From: Hymenobacter sp. BRD128
Lineage (GTDB): Bacteria > Bacteroidota > Bacteroidia > Cytophagales > Hymenobacteraceae
Length of the DNA stretch: 64,000 nucleotides
NCBI RefSeq assembly: GCF_013256625.1
Contig: NZ_CP053908.1
Span: 2,480,001 to 2,544,000 of the forward strand
Reading direction: 5' to 3'
Below, one piece after another: positions 1-9,837 of the stretch. Numbering within the stretch: position 1 is the stretch's first letter; the number at the start of each line of letters is the position of its first letter. The translations under genes and the position numbers were made by a program. Below the pieces are notes generated by a model. It was not told where the DNA came from. It saw nothing but the letters and a program-made list of their open reading frames with translations, and searched no databases.

Positions 1-755
1 TTGGCAATGGAGTCGCCGTCGATAGCGGGCTTGACAATACCCAGGTGGTCGTAGTGGCCCGAAAAAATAACTTTTTCGGCCGCGTGGGCCGCCTCGTGGC
101 CCGGCAGGTAGCCGGCTACGTTGCGCAGCGTGAGCGTGGTGGTGCTGGTAGTAGCCGCCACCCGGTAGGCCGGCGGGCTAGCCGGCGCGGGGGCCAGCAC
201 CAGCACCGTTGAATACGGGTTGGCGGCCTGCTCGGCCCGCAGCCGGGGGCGGCCCAGCTGTTCGGCCAGGGCCTTAAACTGCGCAGCCTGGCTAGGGTCG
301 AGCAACACCAGCAGGTTTTTGGCAGGCCGGAAAATGTCGCGGTAGTGCGCCTGGAGCTTGTCGCTAGGCCCCAGCACCAGCAGCTCTACGCCATCTTTCT
401 CGGTCCAGTCGAGCGCCGGCTGCGTGGTAAAGGCCAGCACCTGGCTAGCCGGCTGCGCCACACCATCGAGCGTCACGCTGGCGCTGGTCACGGCCGACTG
501 ATAAGCCGGAAACTCCTGCATAAAGCCCGTGGCACCCGGCAAGGGCTGCAAGCCGATGCGCCGAAACTCGGTGGCCAGAAACTCGGCGGCCTTCAGGTTG
601 CCGGGCTGGCCGGTGGCGCGGCCTTGCATATCGTCGGCGGCCAGGGCAGTGAGCACCCGCTTCACAGTAGCAGCCGATACGTTGGCCCCCCGTCGTTGCG
701 CCGCGGCGGGCAAAGCACAGGTTGCCAGCAGCCCTAGCAAGAGAATATTTCGCAT
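1..755 (-). CDS. Secreted M28-family metallopeptidase (partial, N-terminal part)
   Basis: The gene runs off the left edge of the window, so only about 251 N-terminal residues are seen. It begins with a likely Sec signal peptide (MRNILLLGLLATCALPAAA) followed by an Ala/Arg-rich linker. The last visible residues contain GHYDHLG, the first zinc-ligand motif (H and D) of M28 aminopeptidases; the later ligands lie outside the window. The region before it fits the PA-like insert often found in secreted M28 enzymes. Expected role by family: zinc-dependent removal of N-terminal residues from peptides outside the cytoplasm. The ATG at 755 is chosen because the signal peptide starts there. Confidence 0.85.
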   Translation of the reverse strand, partial: MRNILLLGLLATCALPAAAQRRGANVSAATVKRVLTALAADDMQGRATGQPGNLKAAEFLATEFRRIGLQPLPGATGFMQEFPAYQSAVTSASVTLDGVAQPASQVLAFTTQPALDWTEKDGVELLVLGPSDKLQAHYRDIFRPAKNLLVLLDPSQAAQFKALAEQLGRPRLRAEQAANPYSTVLVLAPAPASPPAYRVAATTSTTTLTLRNVAGYLPGHEAAHAAEKVIFSGHYDHLGIVKPAIDGDSIA

Positions 756-1267
756 CAAGTGGTCTGTTTTATAAGAAATTGCGGATTAATGCCCGACCAA
801 CACCAGGGGCGAAGGCTAGCGCCGCCACCGCCAGGGCGGCGGGCGGGTTAGTCAGGGCCTGCTCAGACTGCTCGCTTGGGGCACGCGGCTATCCAAGCGC
901 CTACCTGTGGGCCAGCGCAGCAGAGCGTGTGATTTCCGGTGGCACATCCAGAATGCTTGCGGCAGTTTGAGTAGCGCTCAGCAGGGCGTGATAAAAGTAA
1001 GACCGACGAGAACGAATGGCTGTTGAAGCCGGCTTAGACAGCGAAAGATTTTTTTATAACCTGCGAAATCAGCTGGCGCCTAGTGCGAGCCCGGTTTCCG
1101 GATGGCTGCTCTGGCAGGCCATGCTGGTTTGTCATTCGCATTTACCTCGACAGTCACCTGGTAACGCTGAGGCTTCAGCGCGCATTTAGGCAGGTTGAGC
1201 GAATACCTTATTCGGCTACAGCCTGCTGACTACCTTAGCTCTATCGTAGCGATTGCACTTCTTTTTT
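756..1267. other. Intergenic region between divergent genes
   Basis: About 510 bases separate the leftward M28 peptidase from the rightward PAS protein. Open frames here have no recognisable composition or motif and look non-coding. I see no tRNA, no strong hairpin and no clear TAnnTTTG promoter element. It presumably holds the two divergent promoters. Confidence 0.5.
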
Positions 1268-3034
1268 ATGCCCCTTTCCGTAGTCCCGTCGCTTACCGAG
1301 CTGGTTATTCCGGCTGGCTTGCTGGACACTTCGGAAACCGGCATTATGCACTTTCAGCCGCTCTACGCGGCGGGCGACCCGGCTCGGCTGGTCGATTTCA
1401 AGATGCTACGGCTTAATCCCGCTGCCCAGCGCCTGCTAGGCCTGCCCGAGTTTCCGACCGGCTCCTTCTTGACGCTCAGGCCCGGCGATACCGCAGCATT
1501 TCAATTTTACCGCTTCACCTATCTGGCTGGGGAGGCCGACTCTCAAAACCTCAGCACCCTACCCGGCTGGCAAGCCCTGGCGCAACGGCAGGGCCCGCAG
1601 CTAGTCGTGAGCCTGATGCCCACGGCTCGGCCCAGCCAGGACGCGGCCCGGCGGGCGGCCGCCGACGGAGCCCTGGCGCGGGCGCAGCAGGCCAACCAGC
1701 AGCTCACCCAGGAACGCGAGGCGTTGCGCCGGGTGCTGGCCCACACGCCGGCTGCCATTTGCTTGCTACGCGGGCCCGAGTACCGCTTCGAATACGTAAA
1801 CCCGGCCTTCGCGCAGCTATTCGGCGGCCGGCCGCTGGAAGGCCTGCCCGCCGCCGAAGTACTACCCGAAGTTCTGAACCAGGGCTTTATCGCGCTGCTC
1901 GACCGCGTGTACGACACCGGCGAAACGTTTCTGGAGGCCGAGGTGCCGCTGGCTAGCCCGCAGCCCGGCAGCCAGCAGCACCCGCAGTATTTCAACTTCA
2001 CCTACCAGGCTCACCTAGAAGACGGCCACGCCGACCGCCTCTCCGTCTTTGCCTACAACGCGACCGAGCAGGTGCTGGCCCGCCAGCAAATCCAGCACTT
2101 GCGCGAAGAGCTGCAAGCGGCCAGTGCGGCGCTGGCTGCGGCTCCGCAGCGACTGGAAAACCCCGACAAGCACGTCCTGACGCCGCCCGCCGACCGGCCA
2201 GCCGTCGAGCCACCGCACCTACTGCACCTGATACTGGAGCAGCTGCCCGCGGCGGTAGCTGCCTTCGTGGGCCCCGGGCACCGATTCGCTTTTTTCAACG
2301 ACGGCTACCAAGTCTTGGCCAGCGGACGCGCCCGGCTAGGGCACCCCGTAGCCGACCTGTTTCCGGAGCTGGTAGCGCAGGGCTTCACCGCCATTCTGGA
2401 CGAGATATACGCCACGGGGCAGCCTTACTGGGGCGAGCGGCAGCCCGCTCGGCTCTACGCGCTGGTAAGCGGCCAGCTGGCCCCCGAACCTAAATACATT
2501 GACTTTCTGTACCAGCCGCTAAAGAGCGCGCAGGGCCAAACCCAAGGTATTCTGGCTTTTATCGTGGATGTAACCGAACAGGTGCTGGCGCAGCAGCAGG
2601 CCGAAGCCTTGCGGGCCGAAGCGCAGGCCGCCACCTACCGGCAGGCTCAAGAGGGCACGGCGCTGCAAGAGCTGCTAGCCCACACGTCGGCAGCCATTGC
2701 GCTGGTGCGCGGGCCCGCGCACCAGTTCACCTACGTAAACCCGGCTTTTGAGCGGCTTTTTCCGGGCCGGGCGTTGCTGGGTAAGGCCGCCGCCGAAGCC
2801 CTGCCCGAAGCAATAACGCACAACCTGGTGGCGCTACTCGACCACGTGCACCAAACCGGCGAAACGCGCGTGGTCCCGGCCATGCCGCTGACTGTGGCCC
2901 AGTTTGGCAACCAGCTGGCTACGGTCCTTTACCTGGCTATTACCTGCCAGGCTTACCGGGAAAACGGCCAGTCGGCAGGCGTGTCGCTGCTGGCCGTGGA
3001 GGTGAGCGGGCCGCCTCACCTCCACGGCAGCTAG
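1268..3034 (+). CDS. Multi-PAS domain protein without a kinase domain
   Basis: A protein of 588 residues from the ATG at 1268; a TTG five codons upstream is in frame but less likely. It has a PAS-like N-terminal segment (to about residue 120), a Gln/Ala/Glu-rich probable coiled coil (about 125-160), then three clear PAS repeats at about 155-280, 320-445 and 465-588. Each repeat has the pattern of a hydrophobic strand, a Y/F-V-N-PAF or similar motif, and a G-[KR]-x-A/L-x-E-x-LPE segment. The repeats are separated by coiled-coil-like linkers. Such arrays usually end in a HisKA/HATPase module. Here the reading frame stops directly after the last PAS, and the convergent pyruvate carboxylase gene ends six bases later. 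It may be a stand-alone sensor or adaptor, or a histidine kinase that has lost its catalytic half. No transmembrane segment is evident. Confidence 0.75.
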   Translation: MPLSVVPSLTELVIPAGLLDTSETGIMHFQPLYAAGDPARLVDFKMLRLNPAAQRLLGLPEFPTGSFLTLRPGDTAAFQFYRFTYLAGEADSQNLSTLPGWQALAQRQGPQLVVSLMPTARPSQDAARRAAADGALARAQQANQQLTQEREALRRVLAHTPAAICLLRGPEYRFEYVNPAFAQLFGGRPLEGLPAAEVLPEVLNQGFIALLDRVYDTGETFLEAEVPLASPQPGSQQHPQYFNFTYQAHLEDGHADRLSVFAYNATEQVLARQQIQHLREELQAASAALAAAPQRLENPDKHVLTPPADRPAVEPPHLLHLILEQLPAAVAAFVGPGHRFAFFNDGYQVLASGRARLGHPVADLFPELVAQGFTAILDEIYATGQPYWGERQPARLYALVSGQLAPEPKYIDFLYQPLKSAQGQTQGILAFIVDVTEQVLAQQQAEALRAEAQAATYRQAQEGTALQELLAHTSAAIALVRGPAHQFTYVNPAFERLFPGRALLGKAAAEALPEAITHNLVALLDHVHQTGETRVVPAMPLTVAQFGNQLATVLYLAITCQAYRENGQSAGVSLLAVEVSGPPHLHGS

Positions 3035-3040
3035 CGGCGG

Positions 3041-6000
3041 CTAGGCCAGCGTCAGTACCAGGTCGTCGGCCTGCACGCGGGTGCCGGCCGCCAGCGCCAC
3101 GGTGCCCACCGTCAGGTCGTCGGGGGCCGTGATGGTGGTCTCCATCTTCATGGCTTCGATGACGAAGAGCGGCGTGTTTTTGGCTACCTGCTGGCCGGGG
3201 GCTACCAGCACCTTGCTCAGCAGCCCTTGCAGCGGCGCAGCTACCTGCTTGGAATTGGCGCGGTCGGCTTTTTGGTTGTGCACGGTTTTTACCTCCACGT
3301 GCTGGTCGCGCACTTCGAGGTTGCGCGTCTGGCCGTTGAGAGTAAAAAACACCGTGCGCATCCCTTCCTCATTCACCGGGCCGATGGACTGCAAGCGGAT
3401 AATAATCGACTTGCCGCGCGCAATCTCAATAATGGTTTCCTCGCCTTCCTTCAGCCCAAAGAAAAACACCGGCGTCTGAATCCGGCTTACGTCGCCGTAT
3501 TCCAGCCGGAATTTCCAGTATTCATCAAACACCTTGGGATAGAGCAGGCTGGAGAGCAAATCGGTGAACTGCGCGCCGGGGTTGCTTTCCTGGAATGCGG
3601 CCCATTCCTTCTCAAAATCGATGGGCGCCAGGTGGTCGTTGGGCCGGTCGGTAAAAGGCTTTTCATCCTTTAGCACGGCCTTCTGCACGTCGGCCGGCCA
3701 GCCACCCAGCGGCTGGCCGATGTCGCCGCGCAGCAGTTCGCGCACCGACTCCGGAAAGCTCAGGGTGGCGCCCCGGCTTACCACTTCCTCGGGCGATAAC
3801 TTATTAGAGACCATGAACAACGCCAGGTCACCCACGACTTTCGACGAAGGCGTCACCTTCGGGATATCGCCCAGCAGCCGGTTGGCATCGGCAAAGCGGT
3901 GCTTCACTTCCTCAAACCGGTCGAGCAAGCCTAGCGCCGCCGCCTGGGGCCGCAGGTTGGAGTACTGGCCGCCCGGAATCTCGTGCTCGTACACCTCAGC
4001 CGTGCTGGCCAGCAGGCCGCTCTCGAAGGGATAGTACTGCTCGCGCAACGCCTCCCAGTAGTCACTAAACTCGTTGAGGCTAGCCTGATTAAACTCGCGG
4101 TGGCGCAGCGAGTGGCGCAGCATCTCCACCACCGAGTTGAAGTTGGGCTGCGAGGTAAGGCCCGACAAGCCACCCAGCGCCACGTCAATCACGTTCACGC
4201 CCGCCTCCACGGCCTTGAGGTAAGTAGCGGGCTGCAAGCCGCTGGTGTCGTGGGTGTGTAGGTGAATGGGGATTTTTACCGTCTCGCGCAACGCCGGAAT
4301 CAGCTCGGCCGCCGCGTAGGGTTTCAGCAGGCCCGCCATATCCTTGATGCAGAGGATGTGCGCACCGGCGTCTTCGAGCTGCTTGGCCAGGGTCAGGTAA
4401 TACTGGAGGTTGTACTTGGGCCGGCTAGGGTCCAGAATATCGCCGGTGTAGCAGATGCTGCCCTCGGCTAGGCCGGTCGTTTGCTTGCGCACAAACTGGA
4501 TGCAGGCTTCCATGCCCTTCATCCAGTTCAAAGAGTCGAAAATGCGGAAAATATCCACGCCTTTCGCGCCCGCCTCGGCCACAAATCGCTCGGTCAGATT
4601 ATCCGGATACGCCTTGTAGCCCACGCCGTTAGCCCCCCGAATGAGCATCTGGAGCAGGATATTCGGCACCGCCTCGCGCAGGCGGGCTAGCCGGGCCCAC
4701 GGGTCTTCGTGCAAAAAGCGCAGCGCTACGTCGAACGTGGCCCCGCCCCACACCTCCAGCGAGAAGGTTTGGGGGTGCTGGCGGGCGTAGCGGTCGGCTA
4801 CCTTCAGCATGTCGATGGTGCGCATGCGGGTGGCCAGCAGGCTCTGGTGGGCGTCGCGCAGCGTGGTATCGGTGTAGTGGATGAGCGGCTCCTGGCGCAG
4901 CCATTCGGCAAATTTTTCGGGGCCGAGCTCCTGTAGCTTCTGGCGGGTGCCGGGCGCGGCGGGCTGGCTCAGGTCGGCCTGGGGCAGCGGCACTTTGCGC
5001 ATCTGGCGGCGCTCATCCACGCGGCCGGCCACGTCGGGGTTGCCATTCACCACCACCTCGCCGATGTAGTGCAGCAGGCGCGTGGCCCGGTCGAGCCGGG
5101 TCTTAAATTTCAGCAGGTCCGGGTTGTCCTTGATAAAATCGACCGTGGCGTGCCCGGCCTGAAACTCGGGGTTGCGCACGATATTCTGCAAAAACTGCAT
5201 ATTCGTCTTCACCCCGCGTACCCGAAACTCGTCGAGCGTGCGCAGCATTTTCTGCGCCGCGCCGGCTAGGGTCGGCGCGTGGGCCGACACCTTCACCAGC
5301 AGCGAATCGAAGAACGGCGAAATAATAGCGCCCTGGTAAACAGACCCTTGGTCGAGCCGGATACCAAAGCCGCCCGCCGAGCGGTAGGCCACGATGGTGC
5401 CGTAGTCGGGCTTAAAATCGTTGGTGGCATCCTCGGTCGTGATGCGGCACTGCACCGCCACGCCCATGCGCGGCACCACCACAGTAGGGCCCAGCCCGAT
5501 TTCGGGCGCCTCCAGCGGGTAGCCGGAGGCGATGTAGAGCTGCGTTTTAACGATATCCACGCCCGTTATCATCTCGGTCACGGTGTGCTCAACCTGAATG
5601 CGGGGGTTGACCTCGATAAAATAAATGCGGTCCAGCTCGGGGTTGACCAGAAACTCGACCGTGCCCACGTTGTCATAGCCCACGGCCCGGCCGATTTTCA
5701 AGGCGTAGTCATACAATCGCTGACGCAGCGACTCGGTAAGGTCCACGGCCGGCGCCACTTCCACCACCTTCTGAAAGCGCCGCTGCACCGAGCAGTCGCG
5801 CTCGTAGAGGTGCGTGAGGTGCCCGTGCTGGTCGCCCACCAATTGCACCTCAATGTGCTTGGGCCGCTCCACAAATTTTTCCAGAAAAACGGTGTCGTCG
5901 CCAAAGGCATTTTGCGCCTCATTCCGCGCCTCAAAAAAGCCTTTGCGCAGCTGCTCATCGTCGCGAATCACGCGCATGCCGCGCCCGCCGCCGCCGCTGG

Positions 6001-6484
6001 CCGCCTTTAGCATCACGGGGTAGCCGATGCGGTGCGCCTCCGTCAGGGCCACGTCAATATCCGTCAGGTCGGCTTCGCTGCTTTCGATGAGCGGGACTTC
6101 GCACTTGAGCGCTACTTCCTTCGCAGCCACCTTATCACCGAGCGCCTCCATTACTTCGGGGCGCGGCCCCACGAAAATGATGCCCTCCTCACGGCAGCGC
6201 CGGGCCAGGGCCGCATTCTCGCTCAAAAAGCCGTAACCGGGGTGAATAGCATCGGCGCCGTTCTGCTTGGCCACCCGAATGATGCTTTCAATGTCGAGGT
6301 AGGGCCGCAGCGGCTCATCGTCGCGCCCAATCTGGTAGGCTTCATCAGCCTTGTAGCGGTGCAGCGAATTACGGTCCTCATAGGTATAAATACCAACGGT
6401 AGAGATACCTAGCTCGGAGGCAGCGCGAAATACGCGGATGGCTATTTCGCCGCGATTAGCGACGAGCAGCTTCGTGATTTTCAT
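3041..6484 (-). CDS. pyc: Pyruvate carboxylase
   Basis: A single-chain pyruvate carboxylase of 1147 residues, the normal length for the alpha4 enzyme. It makes oxaloacetate from pyruvate, bicarbonate and ATP, refilling the TCA cycle. Visible in order: a biotin carboxylase domain (residues about 1-450, starting KLLVANRGEIAIR, with an ATP-grasp core including the Gly-rich GGGGRGMR loop); a carboxyltransferase TIM barrel starting near residue 540 at DTTLRDAHQS; and a C-terminal biotinyl domain with EAMKME, where the biotinylated lysine is K1113. The gene is convergent with the PAS gene. Its ATG at 6484 is 74 bases downstream of the argH stop, so it could be read through from the leftward arginine operon or have its own promoter. 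Oxaloacetate also feeds aspartate, which argininosuccinate synthase uses. Confidence 0.97.
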   Translation of the reverse strand: MKITKLLVANRGEIAIRVFRAASELGISTVGIYTYEDRNSLHRYKADEAYQIGRDDEPLRPYLDIESIIRVAKQNGADAIHPGYGFLSENAALARRCREEGIIFVGPRPEVMEALGDKVAAKEVALKCEVPLIESSEADLTDIDVALTEAHRIGYPVMLKAASGGGGRGMRVIRDDEQLRKGFFEARNEAQNAFGDDTVFLEKFVERPKHIEVQLVGDQHGHLTHLYERDCSVQRRFQKVVEVAPAVDLTESLRQRLYDYALKIGRAVGYDNVGTVEFLVNPELDRIYFIEVNPRIQVEHTVTEMITGVDIVKTQLYIASGYPLEAPEIGLGPTVVVPRMGVAVQCRITTEDATNDFKPDYGTIVAYRSAGGFGIRLDQGSVYQGAIISPFFDSLLVKVSAHAPTLAGAAQKMLRTLDEFRVRGVKTNMQFLQNIVRNPEFQAGHATVDFIKDNPDLLKFKTRLDRATRLLHYIGEVVVNGNPDVAGRVDERRQMRKVPLPQADLSQPAAPGTRQKLQELGPEKFAEWLRQEPLIHYTDTTLRDAHQSLLATRMRTIDMLKVADRYARQHPQTFSLEVWGGATFDVALRFLHEDPWARLARLREAVPNILLQMLIRGANGVGYKAYPDNLTERFVAEAGAKGVDIFRIFDSLNWMKGMEACIQFVRKQTTGLAEGSICYTGDILDPSRPKYNLQYYLTLAKQLEDAGAHILCIKDMAGLLKPYAAAELIPALRETVKIPIHLHTHDTSGLQPATYLKAVEAGVNVIDVALGGLSGLTSQPNFNSVVEMLRHSLRHREFNQASLNEFSDYWEALREQYYPFESGLLASTAEVYEHEIPGGQYSNLRPQAAALGLLDRFEEVKHRFADANRLLGDIPKVTPSSKVVGDLALFMVSNKLSPEEVVSRGATLSFPESVRELLRGDIGQPLGGWPADVQKAVLKDEKPFTDRPNDHLAPIDFEKEWAAFQESNPGAQFTDLLSSLLYPKVFDEYWKFRLEYGDVSRIQTPVFFFGLKEGEETIIEIARGKSIIIRLQSIGPVNEEGMRTVFFTLNGQTRNLEVRDQHVEVKTVHNQKADRANSKQVAAPLQGLLSKVLVAPGQQVAKNTPLFVIEAMKMETTITAPDDLTVGTVALAAGTRVQADDLVLTLA

Positions 6485-6558
6485 ACGGGTTTTGGTAGAA
6501 GTAGCAGCAGTGTAGCGGCTAAGCTACGCTGCGGGTTGCGACCTTCCTACCATGCCCC

Positions 6559-7875
6559 CTACCCGGCTGCCGCCTGGCTAGCCCAGGCCAGCCGCTCGCG
6601 CACCTGCCGCAAGCGCTCGCCCAGCTCGGCTAGCCCTGGCCGGTGCACACTACCTAAGTGCGTAGTAGTAAACTCTTTATGTGGCACATAGGCACCCGTG
6701 TCCACCGCTTGCCCCACCTGCCTATACGCATCCCGAAACGGCACGCCGCGCTGAATGAGCTGGTTGATATTCTCGACCGAAAAAATGGCATCGTACTTCG
6801 GCTGGTCGATTACGCCCGGCACTACTTCCAGCACTGGCACCGCAAAAAGCAGAATATCCAGGATGGCAGCAAACTGCACCATCGGCCGGAATAATATCTC
6901 CTTTAAAATTTGAAAATCGCGGTGGTAGCCGCTCGGCAGGTTATTAATGGTGAGAATAATATCGTTAGGCAAGGCTTGCAGCCGGTTACAATGCGCCCGG
7001 ACCAATTCAAATACGTCGGGGTTTTTTTTGTGCGGCATAATACTGGAGCCGGTCGTAAATTCCTTAGGCAATTTCACGAAGCCCAAATCCTGGCTGTTAT
7101 ACAGCACCAAATCATACGCCAGCTTGCTGAGCGTACCCGCCACGCCCGCAATGGCAAAAGCCAGCGTTTTCTCGGTTTTACCGCGCAGCATTTGCGCGCC
7201 CACCGCGCTAATAGCCAGGCTACCAAAACCCAGGTCGCGCGTTGTTTGCTCGCGGTCGATACCGAAGCTGCTGCCAAAGCCCGCGCCCGACCCTAGCGGA
7301 TTGTGGTCGGCCACCGTGTGTGCAGCTTCCAGCAAGCTCATATCCAGCAGCAAGTGCTCGGCATATGCGCCAAACCACAGCCCGAAGCTGCTCGGCATCG
7401 CCGCCTGAAAATGCGTGTAGCCCGGCAGCAGGTCATTTTTATATTTCTCGCCCTGTCGAATTAATAAGTCGGCTAACTCCAGAATTTTAGCGCCAATTTT
7501 CTCGGTATAATCTTTAATAAATAATTGAATTGCGGTCAGAACCTGGTCATTGCGCGAGCGTGCAGTATGAATTTTCTTACCCGCGTCACCAAATTTATCG
7601 GTCAGATAATATTCAATTTTAGAGTGCACATCCTCGAATTCCGCCTCAATCCGAAACGTGCCATTTTCAACCTGCGCCAGCAATTCGTCCAAGCCAGTCA
7701 ACAGCTGGTTTTCTTCCTCCTTAGATAGCAGGCCGATGCTAGCCAGCATTTTCGCCTGCGCCCTGGAAGCCAGCATATCAAAGGGCGCCAGATACATATC
7801 CAACTCCCGGTCCTGGCCCACGGTGAATTGCTCAATTTTATCGTTGACGGAGAAGCCTTTTTCCCAGATTTTCAT
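6559..7875 (-). CDS. argH: Argininosuccinate lyase
   Basis: 438 residues, close to the family's usual length. It cleaves argininosuccinate to arginine and fumarate, the last step of arginine synthesis. The fumarase/lyase superfamily signature GSSIMPHKKNPD is intact, as are the HTARSRNDQV segment near residue 85 and the T-H-x-Q-A-A-P/M region near 140-145. It is third in the leftward set argB, deacylase, argH. It lies 68 bases after the deacylase stop, with a hairpin in the gap, so its expression may be partly uncoupled from the first two genes. Confidence 0.97.
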   Translation of the reverse strand: MKIWEKGFSVNDKIEQFTVGQDRELDMYLAPFDMLASRAQAKMLASIGLLSKEEENQLLTGLDELLAQVENGTFRIEAEFEDVHSKIEYYLTDKFGDAGKKIHTARSRNDQVLTAIQLFIKDYTEKIGAKILELADLLIRQGEKYKNDLLPGYTHFQAAMPSSFGLWFGAYAEHLLLDMSLLEAAHTVADHNPLGSGAGFGSSFGIDREQTTRDLGFGSLAISAVGAQMLRGKTEKTLAFAIAGVAGTLSKLAYDLVLYNSQDLGFVKLPKEFTTGSSIMPHKKNPDVFELVRAHCNRLQALPNDIILTINNLPSGYHRDFQILKEILFRPMVQFAAILDILLFAVPVLEVVPGVIDQPKYDAIFSVENINQLIQRGVPFRDAYRQVGQAVDTGAYVPHKEFTTTHLGSVHRPGLAELGERLRQVRERLAWASQAAAG

Positions 7876-7893
7876 TTAGCGCAGCGAATGGTT

Positions 7894-7932
7894 CCAGCTG
7901 TCCTGCTGAGCTTGCCGCAGTAGGACAGCTGG
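7894..7932. repeat. Hairpin between deacylase and argH
   Basis: An 11-base perfect stem (CCAGCTGTCCT / AGGACAGCTGG) encloses TGAGCTTGCCGCAG, which resembles the core of the intergenic repeat family seen elsewhere in the arginine locus (TGCTGAGCTTGTC). No run of T follows on the minus strand, so it is more likely a repeat element or an RNA-processing/stability hairpin than a strong terminator. Confidence 0.6.
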
Positions 7933-7943
7933 ACTACCGAAAA

Positions 7944-9011
7944 TTAAAGTTCAAAATCAGTCAGTAACTCAATATAATCCGCTATTCCGCTGCGGATTTC
8001 GCTTAGCAGAATAAACTCATCCGGCGCGTGCGAGCGGGCGCTGTCGCCCGGCCCCATTTTCAGCGTCGTAAACCGCATTAGCGCCTGGTCGGACAGCGTG
8101 GGCGAGCCGTAGGTCATTTTGCCCATCGCCACTGCTTTGCGTACCAGCGGGTGCGTTAACACAATTCCTGACGACTGCAAATGCGTGGAGCGCGGTGTAA
8201 TTTCGGCCTGCACATTAGCGCGGATTATTGCGAGAATTTCCTCGTTGCTGTAGCACTCCGTAGGGCGCACATCTACCACGTAGCGGCACTCATCGGGCAC
8301 TACATTGTGCTGGGTGCCCGCGCTTATCTGCGTCACGGTCATTTTTACCGGTCCTAGCAGTGGCGACACCTTCGGAAATTGATAGCTCCGCAGCCAATTA
8401 ATATCATCCAGCGCTTTGTACAGTGCGTTATCACCTTCGTTGCGAGCGGCATGGCCGGTGCGGCCACGCGCTACCCCATCGAGCACGAGCAAGCCTTTTT
8501 CGGCTACGGCAGCGTCCATGCCAGTCGGCTCACCCACTATCCCAAGGTCAATATTGCCTAGCTCCGGTAAAATACTTTTAATCCCGTTGGCACCCGAAAT
8601 TTCTTCTTCCGCTGTAATGGCGCAAATTAGATTAAAGGCTTGGGGACGGTCATAAAAATAGCGAAATACCGCCAGTAAACTCACCGCTGAAGCGCCCGCA
8701 TCGTTACTACCCAACCCAATTAATTTATCACCTTCCAGCACCGCGCCCAAGGGTGGGTACGTCCAGGCAACACCTGGCTTTACCGTATCGTGATGCGAAT
8801 TAAGCAGAATTGTCGGCTTTTGCGGGTCAAAATTGCGACTTATTGCCCATACATTATTGCCCCGCCGCTGAGCCGGAATTGCATGCTGCGCTAGAAAATG
8901 CGCCAGAATATCGGCCGTGCCGGCTTCTTCACGCGAGAAGGACTGCGTTTTAATTAATTGAATTAATAAGCCAATCGCTTCCTCACTCAGTTGGGCAATT
9001 AATTCAGACAT
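7944..9011 (-). CDS. M20-family N-acyl-citrulline/N-acyl-ornithine deacylase
   Basis: 355 residues of the M20/DapE/ArgE zinc amidohydrolase family. Metal-site motifs are visible: NSHHDTV (about residue 71), GSNDAG (about 100), the catalytic TAEEEISG (about 133) and GEPTGMDAAVAEKG (about 160). The gene sits between argB and argH, and the locus has an acyl-ornithine-type transcarbamylase. I therefore infer that it removes the acetyl or succinyl group from N-acylcitrulline, giving citrulline for argG. Its start overlaps the end of argB by 13 bases, indicating translational coupling. Classical ArgE on acetylornithine is the alternative; the acyl group cannot be read from sequence. Confidence 0.88.
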   Translation of the reverse strand: MSELIAQLSEEAIGLLIQLIKTQSFSREEAGTADILAHFLAQHAIPAQRRGNNVWAISRNFDPQKPTILLNSHHDTVKPGVAWTYPPLGAVLEGDKLIGLGSNDAGASAVSLLAVFRYFYDRPQAFNLICAITAEEEISGANGIKSILPELGNIDLGIVGEPTGMDAAVAEKGLLVLDGVARGRTGHAARNEGDNALYKALDDINWLRSYQFPKVSPLLGPVKMTVTQISAGTQHNVVPDECRYVVDVRPTECYSNEEILAIIRANVQAEITPRSTHLQSSGIVLTHPLVRKAVAMGKMTYGSPTLSDQALMRFTTLKMGPGDSARSHAPDEFILLSEIRSGIADYIELLTDFEL

Positions 9012-9784
9012 AGCACCGTGTGTAAGTCCGTCTCAATGCGCAGGGCGTGGCTGATAATTACTTTCCCTACCCCTTGATTGAGCGCCGAAAACGCGTTTTC
9101 CAGCTTCGGCAGCATGCCATCGGCAATAATTCCTTGCTGCTTCAATTCTGCATAAGTAGCAGAAGTAATTTGAGGAATCACTGACTGGTCGTCGTGCACA
9201 TCACGCAGCACTCCATTTTTCTCAAAACAGTAGTGCAGCGTGACGTTGAAGCTCGTCGCCAAGGCCACCGCCACGGCCGACGCAATGGTGTCGGCATTGG
9301 TATTTAATAATTGTCCGTGCCCATCGTGAATAATGGGGCATAGCACGGGCGTAATACCCGCCGCAAGTAATTGCTGCAGCAGTGGCGCGTTGATACCAGT
9401 CGGTGTCAAGTCCCCCACAAAGCCGTAGTCAATATCCTTAACCGGCCGCTTTACGCCCTGAATAACGTTGCCATCGGCGCCGCTGAGGCCCAGCGCGTTC
9501 ACTCCCAGCTGCTGAAGCTCGGCCACTACTTGCTTATTGGTTTTGCCGGCGTAAAACATCACGACAATATCGAGCGCGGCGGCGTCCGTTACGCGGCGGC
9601 CATTAATGAGCTGAGGCGTAAGGCCTAGCTCGCGCATCATGGTGCTAGCCCCTTTGCCCCCGCCGTGCACCAGGATTTTTGGCCCACTAGCGTGGGCTAG
9701 CAAATGTAGAAATTTGGTTAGGTCAGCTACATTGTCGATAATAGCGCCGCCGATTTTATAAATAGTTATCTCTGCTTTGTTCAT
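8999..9784 (-). CDS. argB: N-acylglutamate kinase (acetylglutamate kinase family)
   Basis: 261 residues from the ATG at 9784; an upstream in-frame ATG at 9811 would add nine residues and is less likely. It phosphorylates N-acylglutamate in the second step of arginine synthesis. Family features visible: KIGGAI near the start, the Gly-rich VHGGGKGAS loop (about residue 47), NGRRVTD (about 70) and NTNADTIASA (about 165). It is first gene of the leftward operon, with a TAnnTTTG-type promoter element about 60 bases upstream. The product lacks the N-terminal helix that arginine-inhibited hexameric kinases carry (family knowledge), so feedback control by arginine at this enzyme is not expected. Confidence 0.93.
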   Translation of the reverse strand: MNKAEITIYKIGGAIIDNVADLTKFLHLLAHASGPKILVHGGGKGASTMMRELGLTPQLINGRRVTDAAALDIVVMFYAGKTNKQVVAELQQLGVNALGLSGADGNVIQGVKRPVKDIDYGFVGDLTPTGINAPLLQQLLAAGITPVLCPIIHDGHGQLLNTNADTIASAVAVALATSFNVTLHYCFEKNGVLRDVHDDQSVIPQITSATYAELKQQGIIADGMLPKLENAFSALNQGVGKVIISHALRIETDLHTVLCLN

Positions 9785-9837
9785 AATTAGGTAATCGCCA
9801 GGCGCGGCCATCCTGGCGAAAAAAACTACTCAGCCTA

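Noticed and set aside
5279..6010. A long open frame opposite pyruvate carboxylase
   Set aside because: Antisense shadow of the biotin carboxylase domain; no start signal or family motif.
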